From JAGLGH01 sp034723595 (lineage in GTDB: Archaea; Nanobdellota; Nanobdellia; Woesearchaeales; JAGLGH01), in NCBI GenBank assembly GCA_034723595.1, contig JAYEPB010000128.1:1-8900 (forward strand): a DNA stretch of 8,900 bases, given 5' to 3'. Within the stretch, counting starts at the first letter, position 1, and every line of letters starts with the position of its first letter. The translations under genes were made by a program, and so were the position numbers. The notes beneath the pieces were generated by a model. That model did not search any database. It was not told where the DNA came from and was given only the letters and a program-made list of their open reading frames with translations. Positions 5,410 through 8,900 of this stretch are shown here, one piece after another.

Positions 5410-5817
5410 ATGTCAAAAATGTCATATTCAAGCAATTGCAACCCTTGCTCATCTTTATATGGCAAGGACAGAGGGATATCAGATCTAACAATCCCTAGTG
5501 TGAGCTATGGTTCTTCTAATCAACAATCTGCTCATGCAGGCAGTTCAGGCATACCCTATTCTTTGATAGGACTATCCTCTCCAGGTATTAAAAGCCCACC
5601 TTACAACCTGCAAAACAGCAGGAGTATTGATGATTTATTGCCCTATCAAAAGATGAGACCCCCTCCTCAAATCAATAATGGGTTTTATCAAAAGCCAGAG
5701 GCAAGGTTTTATGCGCCAGGTCAGTCTGGTGATTTTGGAGAAGCTGATCACACTCGGGTGCAGAAAGGATATGGTGTGAATTCACAGATTGAGGGGCAGT
5801 ATGGCGTTAAAAAATAA
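5410..5817 (+). CDS. Low-complexity, probably disordered hypothetical protein
   Basis: 135 residues rich in Ser, Gly, Pro, Gln, Tyr and Asn, with no recognisable domain, signal peptide or membrane segment. An N-terminal CNPC (C10-C13) is the only motif-like element. Proline-rich patches (KSPPYN, MRPPPQ) and spaced tyrosines suggest an extended, binding-type chain. I do not recognise the family. A second Met at 5419 is an equally possible start. A GAGG at 5389-5392 is 17 bases upstream, too far for a normal ribosome site; AAATATTA near 5378-5385 could be a TATA box for a near-leaderless mRNA. It sits 11 bp before the HD gene, within the group that ends with dnaJ. The long open frame and tight spacing support a real gene. 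Confidence 0.65.
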   Translation: MSKMSYSSNCNPCSSLYGKDRGISDLTIPSVSYGSSNQQSAHAGSSGIPYSLIGLSSPGIKSPPYNLQNSRSIDDLLPYQKMRPPPQINNGFYQKPEARFYAPGQSGDFGEADHTRVQKGYGVNSQIEGQYGVKK

Positions 5818-5828
5818 TTAACAAGAAA

Positions 5829-6329
5829 ATGGCAGAAATACCTTCAAGAGAAAAATGCATTGAATTGCTAAAAGATTTTAATGTTCCTGCAAATGTAGTT
5901 AGGCATAGCCTGGCAGTAGCAGGATTAGCTATGGATATAGCAAAGAATCTTAAGCACAAGGGCATTGACATAAACCTGCCTCTGCTTGAAGCAGCTGCTC
6001 TGCTGCATGATATAGCAAGGGGCAGACCTGGAGATCATGTTCTGGAAGGTGTGAAAATACTTAGCAAGTTAGGATATAAGGAAGTTGCGGAAACTGCAAA
6101 AACTCATGGCTTGTATCATTTTCCTGACATAAAACCAGAAACAATTGAACAGAAAATTCTTTTCTATGCTGATAAGAGGGTGATGGAAGACAAAATAGTC
6201 AGCGTTAAGAAAAGGTTTGAAGATTATAAGGTCAGGTATCCTGGCTTTGATGAAGATAAGAACAGGGCTGAATTTGAATTTACGCAAAGATTAGGCGATG
6301 AATTAAGCATTGCTGAAGAAGAGGGATAG
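5829..6329 (+). CDS. HD-domain phosphohydrolase
   Basis: 166 residues. The metal-binding residues of an HD domain appear in order: H26 in VVRHSLAVAGLAM, H60-D61 in AAALLHDIARG, H70 in GDHVLEG, H93 in TAKTHGLYH, and D115 in ILFYADKRV. The added histidines beyond the basic H-HD-D set suggest a two-metal site. HD enzymes cleave phosphate esters, often of nucleotides or signalling nucleotides; the substrate here cannot be read from sequence, and tRNA or (di)nucleotide hydrolases are alternatives. The C-terminus is helical and charged. No ribosome site precedes the ATG. The stop codon lies two bases before the dnaJ ATG, and its last codons carry the dnaJ ribosome site, so the two genes are tightly coupled. 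Confidence 0.88.
   Translation: MAEIPSREKCIELLKDFNVPANVVRHSLAVAGLAMDIAKNLKHKGIDINLPLLEAAALLHDIARGRPGDHVLEGVKILSKLGYKEVAETAKTHGLYHFPDIKPETIEQKILFYADKRVMEDKIVSVKKRFEDYKVRYPGFDEDKNRAEFEFTQRLGDELSIAEEEG
6321..6327 (+). promoter_or_regulatory. dnaJ ribosome-binding site inside the HD gene
   Basis: GAGGGAT overlaps the last codons and stop of the HD-domain gene, ending four bases before the dnaJ ATG. This implies translational coupling of the two genes. Confidence 0.6.
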
Positions 6330-6331
6330 AA

Positions 6332-7450
6332 ATGACACAGAAAGATTATTATGATATACTTGGAGTCTCAAAAGAAGCTTCAAGAGCTGAGATAAAAAAA
6401 GCATATAAAAAACTTGCAAAAAAATACCATCCTGATCTTAATAAAGATAATGCTGAATCTGCTGAAAAGTTCAAGGATATAAATGAGGCTGCAAGTGTGC
6501 TGGGCGATGAAAAGAAAAAGCAGCACTATGATCAGTTCGGTAGTGAGGCTACTCAGCAGGGCGGTTTTGATTCTGGCAACTTCAGCGGTTTTGATTTCAG
6601 CGGTTTTGGCTCTGGTGGTTCAGGCGGCTCATTTGATTTTGAAGATATATTTGATGCACTTTTTGGCGGAAGAAGAGGGCGAGGGAGGGGCACAGCTCAG
6701 CAAAGAGGCGCAGACCTCAGGTATGATCTGGAGGTTGACCTTGAGGATGCAGCATTTGGCGCAGAAAAGACTCTTGTGATACCTCGGCTTGAAAAATGCT
6801 CCAGATGCGGCGGAAGCGGAGCAGAAAGCGAAGCAGATATTGAAATCTGCGGTCAATGCCATGGTTCAGGTGTTGTTAATATAGTAAAAAGAACTCCATT
6901 TGGAGTATTCCAGTCAACAACAACATGTCCTAAATGCCGCGGTCAGGGCAAGCAGATAAAGAACGAATGCCCTGTATGCGACGGTACAGGTCTTGTAAAA
7001 AAGACAAGAAAAATAGAGATCAAAATCCCTCAGGGAGCTGAAGACGGCACAAGGCTGAGGATTGCAGGAGAAGGTGAAGCTGGAGAAAAAGGCGGTCCAA
7101 ATGGTGATCTTTATGTTGTGATTCATGTCAAAGAACATAAGATCTTTGATAGGCATGGAGATGATATATTCCTTGAAGTGCCAATCAGTTTTGCTATTGC
7201 TGCTCTTGGCGGAGAGATTGATGTTCCTACTCTAGAAGGCAAGGCCCAGCTCAAGATACCCTCTGGAACACAGACTGAAACTGTTTTCAGGATGAGAGGA
7301 AAAGGCATCCCTAATCTAAGAGGGATGGGTAAAGGCAGCCAGAATGTCAAAGTGACTGTTGAAATCCCTTCAAAACTTTCATCAAAGCAGAAAAAGCTTC
7401 TTAAGGAATTTGACAAAGGACTGAAGAAGAAGAATATTTTTGGATTTTGA
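6332..7450 (+). CDS. dnaJ: DnaJ, Hsp40 co-chaperone
   Basis: 372 residues, a full-length type I DnaJ that brings unfolded clients to DnaK and stimulates its ATPase. The J domain (1-70) holds HPD at 33-35 within KKYHPDLNKDN. A Gly/Phe-rich linker follows (about 77-112, GFDSGNFSGFDFSGFGSGG). The zinc domain has four CxxC repeats: C156/C159 (CSRCGGSG), C173/C176 (CGQCHGSG), C199/C202 (CPKCRGQG) and C213/C216 (CPVCDGTG), so both zinc sites are complete. Two beta-sandwich domains with GEGEAGEKGGPNGDLYV and FRMRGKGIPNL finish the protein. It is the last gene of its group, about 1.5 kb downstream of dnaK, and is followed by a terminator. Confidence 0.98.
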   Translation: MTQKDYYDILGVSKEASRAEIKKAYKKLAKKYHPDLNKDNAESAEKFKDINEAASVLGDEKKKQHYDQFGSEATQQGGFDSGNFSGFDFSGFGSGGSGGSFDFEDIFDALFGGRRGRGRGTAQQRGADLRYDLEVDLEDAAFGAEKTLVIPRLEKCSRCGGSGAESEADIEICGQCHGSGVVNIVKRTPFGVFQSTTTCPKCRGQGKQIKNECPVCDGTGLVKKTRKIEIKIPQGAEDGTRLRIAGEGEAGEKGGPNGDLYVVIHVKEHKIFDRHGDDIFLEVPISFAIAALGGEIDVPTLEGKAQLKIPSGTQTETVFRMRGKGIPNLRGMGKGSQNVKVTVEIPSKLSSKQKKLLKEFDKGLKKKNIFGF

Positions 7451-7513
7451 GAGATTTTATTTTTTTAAAATCAAATCCTAGTTTTGACATTTATAATTTT
7501 TTTGCTATTTTTT
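7442..7513 (+). terminator. Hairpin and T-runs after dnaJ
   Basis: GATTTTA (7453-7459) and TAAAATC (7466-7472) pair perfectly around six T; outside them GGATTT (7442-7447) pairs with AAATCC (7473-7478), leaving a bulge on the left. T-runs at 7497-7503 and 7508-7513 follow, as expected for archaeal terminators. The dnaJ stop codon lies at the base of the structure. Confidence 0.55.
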
Positions 7514-7640
7514 CAAATGTATTATAATTTAATTCATTTAGACCTGGACCCACTATCTTATTTGGTTGACATACATCTCTTAACATTTTTGCTAAATAAA
7601 TTACTTCATTCTTTATAATCCTTTTGTTTGACTTCAACAA
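7491..7640 (-). pseudogene. Possible 49-codon minus-strand ORF or gene remnant
   Basis: The dnaJ-pyrF gap holds an open minus-strand frame, TAA at 7491-7493, running back to two TTG codons at 7640-7635 with an in-frame stop just before them. It contains NEVIYLAKMLRDVC and KIVGPGLNELNY and ends FEKIAKKL, which looks like genuine helix-forming protein rather than AT-rich noise. A minus-strand TATA-like TTTAAAAT (complement of 7665-7672) lies about 26 bases before the first TTG. The first ATG encodes only residue 19. It may be a small gene with a TTG start or the 3' remnant of a decayed gene. The family is not recognised. The rest of the gap holds only terminator and promoter elements. Confidence 0.35.
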
Positions 7641-7666
7641 TCAATAATAAAAAACAACAAGTTAAT

Positions 7667-7674
7667 TTTAAATA
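7667..7674 (+). promoter_or_regulatory. TATA box of pyrF
   Basis: TTTAAATA, centred about 26 bases before 7697, which gives a short leader carrying GGAGG. The overlapping minus-strand reading is also TATA-like, so this may be a bidirectional promoter. Confidence 0.55.
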
Positions 7675-7697
7675 TAATAAAACATTATCCAAAAATT

Positions 7698-7702
7698 GGA
7701 GG
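7698..7702 (+). promoter_or_regulatory. pyrF ribosome-binding site
   Basis: GGAGG eight bases before the ATG at 7711. It rules against the in-frame TTG at 7696, whose codons would overlap the site itself. Confidence 0.7.
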
Positions 7703-7710
7703 ACAAAAAA

Positions 7711-8688
7711 ATGATGTCAGATAAACTGCTTGATGCAATTGATAAAAAAAGAAATCCCTGCATTGTAGGGCTTGATTCTGTTATTGAGAGAATACCCCGG
7801 AATCTTATTAAGGGAGATTCAATAACTGATACAGTAAACGCTTATTTAGAGTTTAATTGCGGGATTATTGATGCAGTTGCTGATCTTGTGCCAGGAGTAA
7901 AACCTCAGATAGCATTTTATGAGAAATATAAATCTGAAGGTGTCAAAGCTTTTGAGAAAACTGTTGATTATGCAAAATCAAAAGGGTTGATTGTTATTGA
8001 AGATGGCAAAAGAAATGATCTCTCAAACACTGCTCAGGCTTATGCTGATGGGCATCTTGGAGAAGTTTCAACACTTTTTTCATCTTTTCCATCATTTGAT
8101 GTTGATCTGCTGACAGTTACACCTTATCTTGGAAGTGATGGCATAACTCCTTTTGTAGATGTCTGCAAAGAGCATGAAAAAGGAATCTTTATCCTTGTCA
8201 AAACAAGTAATCCAAGTTCAGCAGAGTTTCAGGACAGGATAGTTCGACTTAAAGATTCAGAGATGCAGGAATTTAAAGATCTTGGTGTTAGCATCCAGGG
8301 AAATGAGACTGAGATGTATAACCTTGTCGCTTTGACAGTCAATAAATATGCCCAGCAAACTAAAGGAAGCAGAGGTTATTCCCCAATAGGCCCTGTTGTT
8401 GGCGCAACTTATCCTGAGCAGGCAGAACTTCTCAGAAAAATAATGCCAGATTCAATTTTTCTTGTCCCTGGTTATGGTAATCAAGGAGGGCTTGCAAAGG
8501 ATGTAATGAATTGTTTTAATCCTGACGGATATGGCGCAGTAATAAATAACGCAAGGGGAATTATCTATGCTTATGAAGGAACTGATATGGTTTATGCTGA
8601 GGCTGCAAGGACTGCAACAAAGGACATGATTGAAGACATCTGCTCTGCTATGAAAACTGCTGGGAAATATCCTTTGAATTGGAGGTAA
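7711..8688 (+). CDS. pyrF: Orotidine 5'-phosphate decarboxylase, long (type 2) form
   Basis: 325 residues; converts OMP to UMP, the last step of de novo pyrimidine synthesis. The fold is a TIM barrel. CIVGLD (about 17-22) ends strand 1; KPQIAFYEKY (about 64-73) is the conserved strand with its lysine. IEDGKRND holds the catalytic array D98-x-K100-x2-D103. TVTPYLGSDGITPF and ILVKTSNPSS follow, typical of the long bacterial-type enzymes. VPGYGNQGG and NNARGIIYAY form the phosphate site, the latter with its arginine. At 325 residues it is much longer than the usual archaeal enzyme of about 210-230. A second Met at 7714 is a minor alternative start. It has its own promoter and appears monocistronic. 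The long-family type suggests bacterial ancestry, which is inference. Confidence 0.95.
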   Translation: MMSDKLLDAIDKKRNPCIVGLDSVIERIPRNLIKGDSITDTVNAYLEFNCGIIDAVADLVPGVKPQIAFYEKYKSEGVKAFEKTVDYAKSKGLIVIEDGKRNDLSNTAQAYADGHLGEVSTLFSSFPSFDVDLLTVTPYLGSDGITPFVDVCKEHEKGIFILVKTSNPSSAEFQDRIVRLKDSEMQEFKDLGVSIQGNETEMYNLVALTVNKYAQQTKGSRGYSPIGPVVGATYPEQAELLRKIMPDSIFLVPGYGNQGGLAKDVMNCFNPDGYGAVINNARGIIYAYEGTDMVYAEAARTATKDMIEDICSAMKTAGKYPLNWR

Positions 8689-8689
8689 T

Positions 8690-8748
8690 GCTTTTTTCAA
8701 AAAACAAATCAAACCAAAAAGCTATATCCATGTTTTCTGAAGGATATA
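8690..8748 (+). terminator. Tandem inverted repeats after pyrF
   Basis: GCTTTTT (8690-8696) pairs with AAAAAGC (8716-8722), and TATATCC (8723-8729) pairs with GGATATA (8742-8748): two 7-bp stems placed end to end, starting two bases after the pyrF stop. T-runs lie at 8692-8697 and 8734-8737. A transcription end or RNA-stability element is likely; the stems are individually weak. Confidence 0.45.
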
Positions 8749-8750
8749 AA

Positions 8751-8900
8751 CTGGGATTTTAGATTTCATAATGCATTTCACAATTAAATAATTTCTGGGA
8801 TTTTCTCATTCCCTCCATTCCCAACTATTTTCTCTCATTCCCTATATTCCCAATACATTCCCCTTCCTCTATTACTCTCAATCCTCTTTTCATCTCTTCT
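8751..8900. repeat. Pyrimidine-rich tract with short direct repeats
   Basis: After pyrF no gene is supported. CTGGGATTTT occurs twice (8751-8760, 8795-8804). ATTCCC then occurs five times (8808, 8817, 8837, 8846, 8857); the first four form two copies of a 21-bp unit (8804-8824 and 8833-8853) with 19 of 21 bases identical, offset by 29 bp. From about 8795 to the end the plus strand is strongly C/T-biased. It may be the start of a longer repeat region or a decayed sequence; frames on both strands are open only because purine/pyrimidine bias avoids stops. Confidence 0.5.

Noticed and set aside
8825..8900. Possible 3' end of a minus-strand gene entering from the right
   Set aside because: A 24-codon minus-strand frame is open, but so is a second frame and the plus strand; purine bias alone removes stops, so none is supported.

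Overview
The window reads as archaeal. Several starts have an A/T-rich TATA element (TTTAAATA type) about 26 bp before the likely transcription start. One gene appears leaderless, while others use GGAGG or GAGGTG ribosome sites. The ArsR-like regulator and the KaiC/RecA-like protein are of types I associate with archaea. Base composition is AT-rich, and arginine is mostly AGG/AGA. A DPANN-type lineage such as Woesearchaeota is a reasonable guess, but the sequence alone does not settle it. No rRNA, tRNA or CRISPR array was seen.

Layout. (1) 1-60, minus: the first codons of a gene leaving the window, resembling the N-terminal HTH of archaeal transposases. (2) 180-704, plus: a P-loop-less KaiC/RecA-like protein, probably from a leaderless mRNA. 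(3) 717-1124, minus: an ArsR-like winged-helix regulator, convergent with gene 2 and divergent from the chaperone genes. (4) 1125-1315: a compact divergent promoter with a perfect 15-bp palindrome, then a leader of roughly 115 nt that could fold into a hairpin and an H-type pseudoknot ending at the grpE ribosome site. (5) 1316-4787, plus: grpE, a YkgJ-type cysteine-cluster gene, a small PIN-like hypothetical gene, and dnaK, closing with a hairpin plus T-run over the dnaK stop codon. (6) 4814-7450, plus: an iron-sulfur flavoprotein-like reductase, a disordered orphan protein, an HD-domain hydrolase, and dnaJ. (7) 7451-7710: a terminator, a possible 49-codon minus-strand ORF or gene remnant, and the pyrF promoter. 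(8) 7711-8688, plus: a long (type 2) orotidine 5'-phosphate decarboxylase. (9) 8689-8900: hairpins, then a pyrimidine-rich tract with short direct repeats.

How it works together. DnaK, DnaJ and GrpE form a complete Hsp70 machine: DnaJ delivers clients and stimulates ATP hydrolysis, and GrpE exchanges nucleotide. The set is spread over two gene groups with four non-chaperone genes between its members, two of them cysteine-rich metal or redox-type proteins. The divergent regulator, the palindrome at the promoter and the structured leader suggest transcriptional, and perhaps translational, control of the chaperone operon. That control is inference. The strongest candidates for something new are the leader structure and the unexplained small proteins inside the cluster.
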